From Gelidibacter japonicus (GTDB taxonomy: Bacteria; Bacteroidota; Bacteroidia; Flavobacteriales; Flavobacteriaceae), in NCBI RefSeq assembly GCF_010725055.1, contig NZ_BJKB01000009.1, positions 1-64,000 on the forward strand: DNA of 64,000 bases, in the 5' to 3' direction. Below, in pieces: positions 7,931-17,264 of this stretch. A model generated the notes under the pieces. It searched no databases. It saw nothing but the letters and a program-made list of their open reading frames with translations, and was not told where the DNA came from. The position numbers and the translations under genes are program-made. Every line of letters begins with the position of its first letter. Positions within the stretch are counted from its first letter, which is position 1.

Positions 7931-8794
7931 TTAAACTTTAAATATGCCGCCTAAGCTAATTATCCTCTCGGAAAAGTAAAAATGTTGTGAGGCACCTTCG
8001 CTTGGGTTGCGGGTTGTTCTAATATTGCCCATATTGATATAACCACCTCTCAGATCACCCTGTATAAAGAAATGTTTGAAGAAGGTAAAGTTCAAGCCTG
8101 CACCAATTGAAAGTCCATAACCTGAAATATGAAATTCGTCGTATCGGTCTCTATCAAAAAGCGTCGTGTTGGTTTTAGGATAAAGAATTCCTGCACCTAT
8201 GCCTTCCGTTACATTTACCTGAAATTTATCGGTATTTTGAATATTGAATATTGAGGATATATCATCACGTCGGGCAAACTCCAGATACACATAGTTTAAT
8301 CCATCGGTATGCTCAAACTGTAAGAACTCTTCAGAAACCATAACGTTTTGTTGGTCATAAACGCCATTAAAAACAGATCCTACATCATTAGAAGGCAAAT
8401 TAATATAGCCGTTAACCACTCTGTTTTTATTCCTTGTCATCACATACTTCATATGGTCCATGCCAAGAGCCAATGAATATTTATCTGAAATAAAATAACC
8501 AATCTTAAAATTGGTCTGTGGAATGGTAATACGCGCTGGATTTACGTAATCGATATGCCAACCTTTTGGTTTGTCCTTTGCGGTGGCGTCTTTGATGGTA
8601 AACTCATAATCTTCTCCTTTAAATGTGATATCAGATTTTGAATAACTTGCTCTGTTGCCGCCCCAGCTCACAAAGAATTTGCCTTTGTTGTTTGCAGTGT
8701 ATTTTGTCGGTTCTGTACTGTTTTGTGAATAACTGTTGAATGTAAACAAAAAGAGTAAGGCACCAATAAATGGTGCGCGAGGAATTATAAACAT
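7931..8794 (-). CDS. Outer-membrane beta-barrel protein, unknown role
   Basis: A 287-residue protein with a Sec signal ending near SYSQ (residue 24). Alternating hydrophobic strands run through the length and the C-terminal segment ERIISLGGIFKV ends in the aromatic/hydrophobic pattern usual for outer-membrane barrels. I do not recognise a specific family; a porin-like or structural role is possible. It lies between kdsA (10-base gap) and the GNAT gene (2-base gap), which ties it loosely to lipopolysaccharide synthesis. Confidence 0.65.
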   Translation of the reverse strand: MFIIPRAPFIGALLFLFTFNSYSQNSTEPTKYTANNKGKFFVSWGGNRASYSKSDITFKGEDYEFTIKDATAKDKPKGWHIDYVNPARITIPQTNFKIGYFISDKYSLALGMDHMKYVMTRNKNRVVNGYINLPSNDVGSVFNGVYDQQNVMVSEEFLQFEHTDGLNYVYLEFARRDDISSIFNIQNTDKFQVNVTEGIGAGILYPKTNTTLFDRDRYDEFHISGYGLSIGAGLNFTFFKHFFIQGDLRGGYINMGNIRTTRNPSEGASQHFYFSERIISLGGIFKV

Positions 8795-8804
8795 TAAAAT
8801 AGAA

Positions 8805-9623
8805 TTATAAAGTAAGAATTGTTTTTCTGATGGCCACCAGATTGGTGAGAAGCTTTTCTAAGTTATCCAAGTGGAGCATATTGGCGCCATCACTTTTGGC
8901 ATTTGCAGGATCAAAATGGGTCTCAATAAATAGGCCATCAACATTATTGACAACACCAGCTCTAGCAATAGTTTCGATCATATCTGGCCTACCGCCGGTA
9001 ATGCCTATGCTTTGGTTGGGTTGCTGTAAAGAGTGGGTGACATCTAGGATCGTTGGTGCATATTGGCGCATGGTAGGAATACCTCTAAAATCAACAATCA
9101 TATCCTGGTAGCCAAACATCGTCCCTCTATCCGTAATCCACGCTTTTTCATTGCCCGCATCCTTTACTTTTTGGACGGCATGCTTCATGGCTTCCGGGCT
9201 CATAAACTGTCCCTTTTTGAGGTTGACCACTTTTCCCGTTTCCGCGGCAGCTACAACCAAGTCTGTTTGCCTAACCAAAAAGGCCGGAATCTGCAATACA
9301 TCCACATATTCGGCAGCCATCGCCGCATCAGAGACTTCATGGATATCGGTTACCGTTGGGATGTCAAAAGTTTCAGAAACCTTACCTAGAATTTTAAGAG
9401 CTTTTTCATCGCCAATTCCTGTAAAACTATCAATTCTACTGCGGTTGGCCTTTTTGAAACTCCCCTTAAAAACATAAGGGATTTGTAATTTATCGGTAAT
9501 TGCCAATACTTTTTCAGCAATACGTAACGCCATTTCTTCTCCTTCAATGGCGCATGGCCCACATAATAAAAAGAAATTATCGGCAGTTGTATATTTTAAT
9601 CTTGGAACGTCGTTAAGAGTCAT
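8805..9623 (-). CDS. kdsA: 3-deoxy-8-phosphooctulonate (KDO-8-P) synthase
   Basis: A 272-residue cytosolic enzyme condensing phosphoenolpyruvate with arabinose 5-phosphate, the first committed step to KDO of lipopolysaccharide. Clear family motifs are LLCGPCAIEGEE, KGSFKKANRSR, VTDIHE, QIPAFLVRQTDL and GGRPDMIETIARAG. Cys24 in GPCAIE aligns with the metal-binding Cys11 of the Aquifex enzyme, whereas the metal-independent E. coli enzyme has Asn there, so this should be the metal-dependent class. A TAACTTTG box on the minus strand (9645-9652) lies 22 bases upstream of the ATG. Confidence 0.95.
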   Translation of the reverse strand: MTLNDVPRLKYTTADNFFLLCGPCAIEGEEMALRIAEKVLAITDKLQIPYVFKGSFKKANRSRIDSFTGIGDEKALKILGKVSETFDIPTVTDIHEVSDAAMAAEYVDVLQIPAFLVRQTDLVVAAAETGKVVNLKKGQFMSPEAMKHAVQKVKDAGNEKAWITDRGTMFGYQDMIVDFRGIPTMRQYAPTILDVTHSLQQPNQSIGITGGRPDMIETIARAGVVNNVDGLFIETHFDPANAKSDGANMLHLDNLEKLLTNLVAIRKTILTL

Positions 9624-9644
9624 TTATATATTTATTTAAAAATG

Positions 9645-9652
9645 CAAAGTTA
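9645..9652 (-). promoter_or_regulatory. kdsA promoter -7 box
   Basis: On the minus strand this reads TAACTTTG, a perfect TAnnTTTG match, 22 bases before the kdsA start. I see no clear TTG element at the usual distance upstream. Confidence 0.5.
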
Positions 9653-9970
9653 CGGAAAATAATGTGTGTAGTTGTTTTTGTTGATCATGGAATTTTATTG
9701 ACAAGGTTGCCGCTGTATTTCTAATGTCTGGAGAAGCTTTTAATTCCTAAAATTGAGTTGAATTTCCAAGGTTCTGGATGGGTGTTGATCAAAGCAATTT
9801 GAACATCATTCCTGAAGTGTTTAGCCAGCTATAGGTCAATCCTATGGCCGCGAAACAAAAGGATAGTCAAATGCTTAAGCCAAGCTTTAAAGGTCCAAGC
9901 TTTTAAAGGATGAATTTTAGATCAGCCGGCAGAATTTAATTTCTGACAGAACAAAGAACATTGATTTTGG
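9653..9970. other. Intergenic gap, no gene seen
   Basis: No plausible frame in either strand. A short direct repeat (AAGCTTTAAAGG at about 9884 and AAGCTTTTAAAGG at about 9898) is the only structure noticed. Confidence 0.5.
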
Positions 9971-10330
9971 CTAAAATACCTTTTTGATGCTATTGCGGAC
10001 CATCCAAAGTGCCATCACAAAATTGCCGACAACGAAAAAGCCTCCCATGATCAAAAATGGTTTGGTTTCATATGAAATATTGATGATGTTTAAGAGATCT
10101 GATAAGTAGGCCAGTATCATGTAAGAAGAGAGACAAACAAATGTGATCCCTAAAGAAAAGTTAAGTTTCTCATTTGGTTTTATCAATTGCCATAAAAAAG
10201 GAATTCCAAACAGCAATATAGGATAGGCTGTAAGACCTTCACTTTTGTTGACATCAGTAAACCAATAGATAATTACGGCAATAAAATAGAGGTAAGGGAT
10301 GAATTTTGAATATGTTTTAAGTGTTTTCAT
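9971..10330 (-). CDS. Small four-helix membrane protein, unknown function
   Basis: A 119-residue hydrophobic protein with about four transmembrane helices and basic ends (MKTLKTYSK; RNSIKKVF). It resembles the small YhhN-like or DUF-type membrane proteins only in general shape, and I cannot place it in a family. It stands alone, with gaps of more than 300 bases on both sides. Confidence 0.55.
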   Translation of the reverse strand: MKTLKTYSKFIPYLYFIAVIIYWFTDVNKSEGLTAYPILLFGIPFLWQLIKPNEKLNFSLGITFVCLSSYMILAYLSDLLNIINISYETKPFLIMGGFFVVGNFVMALWMVRNSIKKVF

Positions 10331-10728
10331 CTGTTATTTCAAGTGATTTAATCATTGTGAATATCAAAAATCAAGAAGGGTCTTGTTATCAATAAACAGG
10401 TATTTCAAATACTAAACGGTCAGATGTAAATTGCCAATGAGTTATGTGGATTAGTGGGAATGGCGCTTTACTATTAATCAATTCTTAAACGAAAGATACG
10501 AATTGATAGTATAAATACTTTAGGCAATAACATTTTATTAACTCTCTGCCATTGAAGAACATTCTATGCTTGGACCACTATGTTTATGGGCTTCAATCGT
10601 TTGTATATGTGAGTAATTATCATTATTATAAATGTTTTATGAATAAATCTGAAAAATATAGAAGCGGCAAGAAAGCTTGTAAAAAATAAATAGCGTACAT
10701 TTGCACGCCGAAAAATGGCACCATATAT
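10331..10728. other. Intergenic region with typA promoter
   Basis: No gene seen. The end of the region holds a TACATTTG box at 10696-10703 with TTG at 10677-10679, spaced 16 bases, shorter than the usual 19-20. Confidence 0.5.
10696..10703 (+). promoter_or_regulatory. typA promoter -7 box
   Basis: TACATTTG is a perfect TAnnTTTG match, 25 bases before the typA ATG. Confidence 0.6.
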
Positions 10729-12528
10729 ATGGCGAAGATAAAAAATATTGCAATTATTGCACACGTTGACCACGGTAAAACCACCTTGGTTGATAAAATT
10801 ATGTACTACTGTCACACGTTTCGTGAATCGGAAAATACGGGTGATTTAATCCTTGACAATAACGACTTGGAACGTGAAAGAGGGATCACTATCACCTCTA
10901 AGAATATTTCCGTAATCTACAAGGACACAAAAATTAATGTTATTGACACTCCTGGTCACGCCGATTTTGGTGGTGAAGTGGAGCGCGTATTGAACATGGC
11001 TGACGGCGTTTTGCTTTTAGTCGATGCATTTGAGGGACCAATGCCACAAACTCGTTTTGTGCTTCAGAAGGCTCTTGATCTGGGCTTAAAGCCTTGCGTA
11101 GTGGTCAATAAAGTGGATAAGGAGAACTGTACCCCAGATGAGGTACATGAGGCTGTTTTTGATTTGATGTTTGAACTGGGCGCTGAAGAGTGGCAATTGG
11201 ACTTTCCGGTAGTTTACGGATCTGCCAAAAACAACTGGATGAGTACCGATTGGAAAAAACCAACCGATTCTTTAGAACCATTATTGGACATGGTGATCGA
11301 ACACATTCCTTCGATGAAAGTTGAAGAAGGTACGACTCAAATGTTGATCACATCTTTGGACTATTCATCCTTTACGGGTAGAATTGCTATCGGACGTTTA
11401 CAACGTGGCGTTTTAAAAACAGGAATGAACATTTCTTTGGTTAAGCGCGATGGAAAAATCGTGAAATCCAAAATTAAAGAACTTCATGTTTTCGAAGGTG
11501 TAGGTCGGAGAAAAGTAGAAGAAGTACAGGTTGGGGATATTTGTGCCCTGGTTGGGCTGGAAGGTTTTGACATTGGCGATACTATTGCCGATTATGAAAA
11601 CCCAGAAGGATTGGAATCCATTTCAATTGATGAGCCAACCATGAGCATGTTGTTCACAATTAATGATTCGCCATTTTTTGGTAAGGATGGAAAGTATGTG
11701 ACCTCTCGACACATCAAAGACCGTTTGACAAGAGAACTCGAAAAAAACTTGGCACTACGTGTCAGTGCGACAGATAGTGCTGATAAATTTATGGTGTTTG
11801 GACGTGGCGTTTTGCACTTATCGGTGTTGATTGAAACGATGCGTCGTGAGGGCTATGAGCTTCAAATTGGCCAACCTCAGGTAATTATTAAAGAAATTGA
11901 TGGCGTTAAATGTGAGCCTATTGAGGAGATGACGATTGACTTACCGGAATCAGTTTCTGGAAAGGCCATTGAAATGGTGACCATGCGTAAAGGTGAAATG
12001 TTAAGTATGGAAGCAAAAGGCGATCGTATGGTGTGTGAATTTTTAATTCCTTCACGTGGGATTATTGGTTTGCGTAACCAATTGTTGACTGCTACAGCGG
12101 GGGAAGCGATCATGTCGCACCGTTTTAAAGAATACCAGCCACTTAAAGGCGGTATTCCTGAACGTCAGAACGGTTCATTGGTTTCTATGGAAAAAGGTCA
12201 GGCCATTCCGTATTCTATTGACAAATTACAGGATAGAGGTAAGTTTTTTATCGATCCGGGAGAAGATATTTACGAAGGTCAGGTGATTGGTGAAAATTCC
12301 CGTGGTGACGATATGACGGTTAACGTTACTAAGACCAAGAAAATGAGTAACGTTCGTTCATCAGGTGCTGATGATAAGGCGCGAATTGTTCCAGCGATTA
12401 AATTTTCATTGGAAGAAGCCTTGGAATACATTCAAAAGGATGAATACGTAGAGGTGACACCACATCATATCCGTTTGCGTAAAATTTTATTGACGGAAGT
12501 CGAACGTAAAAGAAATAAGTCGATCTAA
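10729..12528 (+). CDS. typA: Ribosome-associated GTPase TypA/BipA
   Basis: A 599-residue translational GTPase of the elongation-factor family that acts on the ribosome in stress and low-temperature ribosome assembly. The P-loop is AHVDHGKTT (residues 11-19), switch II is [11 protein letters not shown] and the guanine motif is NKVDKEN. EF-G-like domains and the TypA-specific C-terminal domain (from about residue 490) follow. The length is normal for the family. It has its own promoter and a terminator at 12607-12639. Confidence 0.95.
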   Translation: MAKIKNIAIIAHVDHGKTTLVDKIMYYCHTFRESENTGDLILDNNDLERERGITITSKNISVIYKDTKINVIDTPGHADFGGEVERVLNMADGVLLLVDAFEGPMPQTRFVLQKALDLGLKPCVVVNKVDKENCTPDEVHEAVFDLMFELGAEEWQLDFPVVYGSAKNNWMSTDWKKPTDSLEPLLDMVIEHIPSMKVEEGTTQMLITSLDYSSFTGRIAIGRLQRGVLKTGMNISLVKRDGKIVKSKIKELHVFEGVGRRKVEEVQVGDICALVGLEGFDIGDTIADYENPEGLESISIDEPTMSMLFTINDSPFFGKDGKYVTSRHIKDRLTRELEKNLALRVSATDSADKFMVFGRGVLHLSVLIETMRREGYELQIGQPQVIIKEIDGVKCEPIEEMTIDLPESVSGKAIEMVTMRKGEMLSMEAKGDRMVCEFLIPSRGIIGLRNQLLTATAGEAIMSHRFKEYQPLKGGIPERQNGSLVSMEKGQAIPYSIDKLQDRGKFFIDPGEDIYEGQVIGENSRGDDMTVNVTKTKKMSNVRSSGADDKARIVPAIKFSLEEALEYIQKDEYVEVTPHHIRLRKILLTEVERKRNKSI

Positions 12529-12606
12529 GAGCATTGAGTTATATTATTCCTACCTCGCTGACTTGCCCAACCGCACCAGTTGGAAAGGATATGAAACACA
12601 TAATTG

Positions 12607-12639
12607 AAAAAGGAATTCCAAATCGGAGTTCCTTTTTTT
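12607..12639. terminator. Bidirectional terminator between convergent genes
   Basis: AAAAAGGAA (12607-12615) pairs with TTCCTTTTT (12629-12637), with two more CC/GG pairs inside. It serves typA on the plus strand and the GT2 gene ending at 12638 on the minus strand; the GT2 stop codon lies within the T run. Confidence 0.75.
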
Positions 12640-13789
12640 ATGCGGTATTTTTCAACCCAAGGATACTGAAAAACAGACTAAATAGAATCACCTGAACCCC
12701 AAGCAAAATAGTGAAAACGGCAGGAATAATGACTCTAAAAGTGTCTGTAGGTTGCAACATTCCATAATCAGTGGATTTCCAAATGGATAAGCCTTTGTAA
12801 CTCAGAATAAATCCAACAATCAAAAAAATCACCCCAATAATCAACCCTTTTTCCAAATTGATATATTTGAACAATCTGTTATAGCGATCGCTTTTTGGAA
12901 GTAAGCCGTTTTCGACGGCGAAGATTTTTGTCAAGGCGTAAAATACCAAAAGTTGAAATCCGATCAATACCATACCTGAGGAATACATCAAGGTGTGTAT
13001 GTCAAAAATAATACCTTCCACCATAACCGGTTGTGAAATCAATAAGATTGAAATCACCAATCCGATACACATAATGACAATTGAAGGAATGAGGAACAGC
13101 CAGTGGGGACTGTAAAGCACCAGAAAACGTAAATGGCGCCATCCATCGCTCCAAGTTTTTAAGTGTGGCCTGCGAGACCTGCCATCTGGATGTAAAACGG
13201 TTGGAACTTCGACAATTTTCAAGCCATTCAATTTTGATTTGACGATCATTTCGGATGCAAACTCCATTCCGGTGGTCCTTAAATCCATTTTGTGGTACGC
13301 CTCTTTTGAAAAACCTCTCAATCCACAATGAAAATCGCCGATTTTGATACTATAAAACAAACGTCCTAAAAAAGATAGCACAGGATTGCCGAGATATTTG
13401 TGCAGAAAAGGCATGGCACCAGGTTTGATGCCGCCCTTAAAGCGATTTCCCATGACCAGGTCATGACCTTCTCTTAATTTTATGACATAGGGCATTAAAT
13501 CTTCAAAATCATAGCTGTCATCCGCATCTCCCATAATGATATAGGTTCCGGAAGCCACTTCAATTCCGCCTTTCAACGCATTGCCATATCCTTTTTTCGG
13601 AATATTGACAAGTCGAGCGCCATGAAGCTCTGCAATCTGTTGGGAGCCATCCGTACTTCCATTATCCGCAATGATAATTTCGCCAGTGACATCATTGGAT
13701 TTTAAAAAACGCTGTGCTTTTTGAATACAGTCTGCCAATGTTTCCGCTTCATTGAGACAAGGCATTACGATGGTAAGTTCAATGGTCAT
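12638..13789 (-). CDS. GT2 glycosyltransferase with C-terminal membrane domain (DPM1/ArnC-like)
   Basis: A 383-residue enzyme. Residues 1-210 are a GT-A domain with VMPCLNEAETL, ADNGSTDGS and the metal-binding GDADDSYDF. The rest has about four transmembrane helices, as in polyprenyl-phosphate glycosyltransferases such as dolichol-phosphate mannose synthase and ArnC. It probably makes an undecaprenyl-phosphate sugar used by the adjacent GT-C-like protein, whose gene it overlaps by four bases. That pairing (lipid-linked sugar donor maker plus membrane transferase) supports the inference. Confidence 0.85.
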   Translation of the reverse strand: MTIELTIVMPCLNEAETLADCIQKAQRFLKSNDVTGEIIIADNGSTDGSQQIAELHGARLVNIPKKGYGNALKGGIEVASGTYIIMGDADDSYDFEDLMPYVIKLREGHDLVMGNRFKGGIKPGAMPFLHKYLGNPVLSFLGRLFYSIKIGDFHCGLRGFSKEAYHKMDLRTTGMEFASEMIVKSKLNGLKIVEVPTVLHPDGRSRRPHLKTWSDGWRHLRFLVLYSPHWLFLIPSIVIMCIGLVISILLISQPVMVEGIIFDIHTLMYSSGMVLIGFQLLVFYALTKIFAVENGLLPKSDRYNRLFKYINLEKGLIIGVIFLIVGFILSYKGLSIWKSTDYGMLQPTDTFRVIIPAVFTILLGVQVILFSLFFSILGLKNTA

Positions 13790-15063
13790 AAGTTTGATTT
13801 TATAGGTTTGGAATAGGCATCTATTAAAATAAAAAGAATTAAAAACAGCACCCAGTCATTATAAAATGTGAAGCGTTTGATGGCATGCATGCCAATGGCC
13901 ACCAAAGCAACATTGCCAAGCGTTAAAAGTACCAACAGGCTCATGACTTTGTAGTCGTTTTGTCCTTTTTTAAAGAGTCCGACTAAACCAACCAATAATA
14001 AGATAATATAGATTGCAGCGTGTTTTGCACTGCCAAAAGCACTGACCGAATTTTTGATATATAATTTAAACCAAGATTTAAAATTATTGAGCACAAGTGG
14101 CAAGGCCATTTTCTTTGTCAATTGGTCGAGTGCGATGAACTTTTGGTCTTCGCTCAACTGTATGCCAACAAGTTCCTTTCCTGAATCGTAAATAGTAGCG
14201 TTCGCAATCGCTGAATAATGGCGGATATAAAACTCTGTCGCATCGCGTTGGCCATCTTCATTTAGATGATTCACATTTAAGTGGTTGGAATATAACTTTG
14301 TGAAAATCGATTTAAAGAAGTCTCGTTCTTCTTCCGAATCATACAATTGATAGTCCTCTTCGTCAGCAACATAGAATGCTGGAGCTATAAGATGGATTCC
14401 TGTCCAGGGCGTGTTGACAAAGTGTCCGTGTTTTAGTTGGTGATAAGTCTTGTCCATTAGCGAAGTAAGCACCGGTAAGATGAAAAATGCCAAGCCTATC
14501 CACAGGTAGTTCTTGGTCTTTTTCTGATTATAGGCCAACCATAGTATAATGAGCAGTGCCGCAGGAACCATAAACAGAAACTGACTTCTTGTGATCATTA
14601 AAACCATTAAAATTGGCCAAGCTATCCAAAGTTTTTTGACTTCTCCGGTAATCAAGCTTTCCAAAAAAGAGATAACTACCAATAAATATAAAGGATAGGT
14701 TAGTGCTTCTGAAAGATAATTGTTGGCAATTTGATGATTATAAACATATGGGACGGCCATAACCATGCTTAAAAGTAAATACCAAAAGGAATGCAGATTT
14801 AAAAGCCTCTTCAATCGTGAAATGAAAAGGTAAATAGCAATTAATCCAATGGCGGCCTGAACAACTATGGTAACGAGGTTCAAATAACTGCCAGAAATTT
14901 GCTTTAAAATCCAGAGAAAAATGGGATATCCGGCAGATCTATAAATTTCCATATTCAAGTAACCTTCTGAATCTGGATATATTTCAATAGGTTTGTTGAT
15001 GACTGCAATAAAAACGATACATAAAATCGCAATAAGAACATATTTAAACCGTTTTTCAGTCAT
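13786..15063 (-). CDS. Polytopic membrane protein, probable GT-C glycosyltransferase
   Basis: A 425-residue membrane protein with about ten helices. The first extracytoplasmic loop carries PDSEGYLNMEIYRSAGYPIF; acidic residues in that loop followed by a conserved G-YP turn are typical of GT-C (ArnT/PMT/GT39-like) enzymes that use polyprenyl-phosphate sugars. I start at 15063 (MTEKRFKYV), which leaves room for promoters between the divergent genes; an ATG at 15126 would add 21 residues. Coupling by a four-base overlap to the DPM1-like gene suggests they act in sequence. Confidence 0.7.
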   Translation of the reverse strand: MTEKRFKYVLIAILCIVFIAVINKPIEIYPDSEGYLNMEIYRSAGYPIFLWILKQISGSYLNLVTIVVQAAIGLIAIYLFISRLKRLLNLHSFWYLLLSMVMAVPYVYNHQIANNYLSEALTYPLYLLVVISFLESLITGEVKKLWIAWPILMVLMITRSQFLFMVPAALLIILWLAYNQKKTKNYLWIGLAFFILPVLTSLMDKTYHQLKHGHFVNTPWTGIHLIAPAFYVADEEDYQLYDSEEERDFFKSIFTKLYSNHLNVNHLNEDGQRDATEFYIRHYSAIANATIYDSGKELVGIQLSEDQKFIALDQLTKKMALPLVLNNFKSWFKLYIKNSVSAFGSAKHAAIYIILLLVGLVGLFKKGQNDYKVMSLLVLLTLGNVALVAIGMHAIKRFTFYNDWVLFLILFILIDAYSKPIKSNL

Positions 15064-15141
15064 TTGATATTTTGTCTTTAATAATGGAGTTAAAAGTAAA
15101 AATAATTTTAGTTTTACCTTGTTCATAAAGTATTACTTTTC

Positions 15142-16143
15142 TTGAAAGAAAAAGAGCAACATATCAACTCCAATTTTAAAGTCATTCGGTATTGCCCATT
15201 AAAAAATAAGGCATGGAATGCTTTTGTATCCAATTCTAAAAATGCAACGTTTTTATTCCACCGTGATTTTATGGAATATCATCAGGATCGGTTTGAAGAT
15301 TTTTCCTTGATGGTGTATCAGAAAGAGAAATTGGTGGCTTTATTGCCTGCCAACCGAAAAGGAAATGAACTTCATTCGCACCAAGGATTGACTTATGGCG
15401 GATTGGTATTGCCAAAAAATATCAGGTTTAAAAACGTATTGCACAGTTTTGAAATGCTGTTGAAATTTTTGCATGAACAGAACATCAGTACCCTATATAT
15501 AAAGGAAATGCCGTCCATTTATCATCAAATTCCCTCCGATGAAATTCATTATTTAAATTTTATCCTAAATGCCGAATTGATACGAAGGGACACGCTTTCA
15601 GTAATTGATAATCTAAACAAGCTAAAATTCTCAGGCAGTAGAGTAGAGGGTATCAAACGCGCAGAAAAACATGGGTTAAGGATTGAAAATGATGATGATT
15701 TTGAAGCGTTTTGGGAACGGATTCTAAAACCTAATTTGAACGAAAAACATAAGGTAAATCCTGTTCATTCATTAGAAGAGATCTTATATTTAAAGCAGAG
15801 ATTTCCTAAAAACATTAAGCAATTCAACGTGTATCATGAAAAGAGTGTGGTCGCTGGCGCCACAATATTTGAGACTAAACACGTGGCTCATTGTCAATAT
15901 ATTTCTGGAAATAAAGATAAAAATACTTTAGGAAGTTTGGATGCTTTACACAACTATTTGATCACTACTGTTTATGCCAACAAGCGTTATTTTGATTTTG
16001 GCGCGTCCAATGAGAATGGAGGGAGAAACATTAACACAGGACTTCAATTCTGGAAAGAAGGTTTTGGTGCCAGAACGAGGACTCAAGATTTTTTTAAAAT
16101 TGAAACTAAAAACTATAATGCATTGAAAACGGTTCTCAAATGA
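15142..16143 (+). CDS. FemAB-like GNAT-fold acyltransferase of polysaccharide cluster
   Basis: A 333-residue protein with two GNAT-like halves, as in the FemAB/Acetyltransf_6 group. The second half holds [22 protein letters not shown], and [28 protein letters not shown], which is characteristic of this group. It probably acylates an amino sugar or peptide; with the aminotransferase that follows (four-base overlap) an N-acylation of the new amino group is a reasonable guess. The only plausible start is TTG at 15142, directly in front of the charged MKEKEQH sequence. Confidence 0.7.
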   Translation: MKEKEQHINSNFKVIRYCPLKNKAWNAFVSNSKNATFLFHRDFMEYHQDRFEDFSLMVYQKEKLVALLPANRKGNELHSHQGLTYGGLVLPKNIRFKNVLHSFEMLLKFLHEQNISTLYIKEMPSIYHQIPSDEIHYLNFILNAELIRRDTLSVIDNLNKLKFSGSRVEGIKRAEKHGLRIENDDDFEAFWERILKPNLNEKHKVNPVHSLEEILYLKQRFPKNIKQFNVYHEKSVVAGATIFETKHVAHCQYISGNKDKNTLGSLDALHNYLITTVYANKRYFDFGASNENGGRNINTGLQFWKEGFGARTRTQDFFKIETKNYNALKTVLK

Positions 16144-17264
16144 TAAAATTTTTAGATCTCCATAAAATTAATGCACGTTTTGATAAGGAATTTCAAGAGC
16201 GGTTTAAGAATTTTCTCGATTCAGGTTATTATATTCTAGGAAGCGAGGTGGAGCGGTTTGAAGCCGATTTTGCAGCGTATTGTGGCACTGAATTCTGTAT
16301 AGGTACAGCCAACGGATTGGATGCCTTGACCTTGGTTTTTAAAAGTTATATCCACTTGGGAAGGCTGCAAGTTGATGATGAAGTCATCGTCCCGGCCAAT
16401 ACTTATATCGCTTCCATTCTTTCTATTATCAATGCTGGTTTAAGACCAATTTTGGTTGAACCTAAACTTGATACTTATAATATTTCTGCTGAAGAATTAA
16501 TTGAACGACTTAACCCAAGCACAAAAGCCATACTGGTGGTACATCTCTATGGTCAGTTGGCAGATATGGATGCGATAAATGCCATTGCAAAGTCTAAGAG
16601 GTTGCTGGTCATAGAAGATGCGGCACAGGCGCATGGTGCGATAGATGGTTCAAGGTTTGAAGCTCAAAGTTCAAAGTTTAGGAAAGCTGGAAACTTGGGT
16701 GACGCAGCTGCATTTAGTTTTTATCCAACGAAGAATCTAGGCGCTCTGGGAGATGCAGGAGCGGTCACCACCAATGACAGGGATTTGGCAGAAACCATCA
16801 AAGCGATGCGTAATTATGGCAGCTCAGAGAAGTACGTGAATGAGATGATAGGCGTTAACAGTCGGTTGGATGAACTCCAGGCAACATTCTTGAATGTCAA
16901 ATTAAAACACCTTGATGAGGACAATGCTAAACGCCGAGCAATTGCAAAACGCTATCTTCAAGAGATTGAAAATAGAAAGTTGACCCTGCCGTTTTATAGT
17001 GGTGGGTTGGATCATGTGTTTCACCTGTTTGTTATACGAGTTGATGATCGTGTTGATTTTGAAACCTATTTGCAATCCCGTAATATTGGGTTTTTGATCC
17101 ATTATCCAATTCCGCCCCACCAACAAAATGCTTTGTCAATGTTTAGCAAAAACTTATATCCTATTACGGAAGAGATCCATAAAACCATCGTCAGTATTCC
17201 TATGAGTCCAGTCATGACGGATGCTGAAATATCCACAGTTGTTAACGTTTTAAACGCTTATTAA
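16140..17264 (+). CDS. DegT/DnrJ/EryC1/StrS sugar aminotransferase (FdtB/WecE-like)
   Basis: A 374-residue PLP enzyme that aminates a nucleotide-linked keto sugar. The Schiff-base lysine is Lys198 in [17 protein letters not shown]; other motifs are [29 protein letters not shown] and NSRLDELQA. Because an FdtA-type 3,4-ketoisomerase lies in the same cluster, the likely substrate is a dTDP-3-keto-6-deoxyhexose, giving a 3-amino sugar; a 4-amino product (WecE-like) cannot be excluded. Between EDAAQAHGA and KAGNLGD the protein has about 11 extra residues, encoded by a 7-base-period repeat (16647-16681). Confidence 0.85.
   Translation: MIKFLDLHKINARFDKEFQERFKNFLDSGYYILGSEVERFEADFAAYCGTEFCIGTANGLDALTLVFKSYIHLGRLQVDDEVIVPANTYIASILSIINAGLRPILVEPKLDTYNISAEELIERLNPSTKAILVVHLYGQLADMDAINAIAKSKRLLVIEDAAQAHGAIDGSRFEAQSSKFRKAGNLGDAAAFSFYPTKNLGALGDAGAVTTNDRDLAETIKAMRNYGSSEKYVNEMIGVNSRLDELQATFLNVKLKHLDEDNAKRRAIAKRYLQEIENRKLTLPFYSGGLDHVFHLFVIRVDDRVDFETYLQSRNIGFLIHYPIPPHQQNALSMFSKNLYPITEEIHKTIVSIPMSPVMTDAEISTVVNVLNAY
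16647..16681 (+). repeat. Heptanucleotide array inside aminotransferase gene
   Basis: Five 7-base units (GGTTCAA, GGTTTGA, AGCTCAA, AGTTCAA, AGTTTAG) lie in the reading frame and encode the segment around [11 protein letters not shown]. Similar arrays elsewhere in the window are intergenic. Confidence 0.65.

Noticed and set aside
10564-10815. 83-codon minus-strand frame over the typA promoter and start
   Set aside because: It is antisense to the typA start and its promoter.
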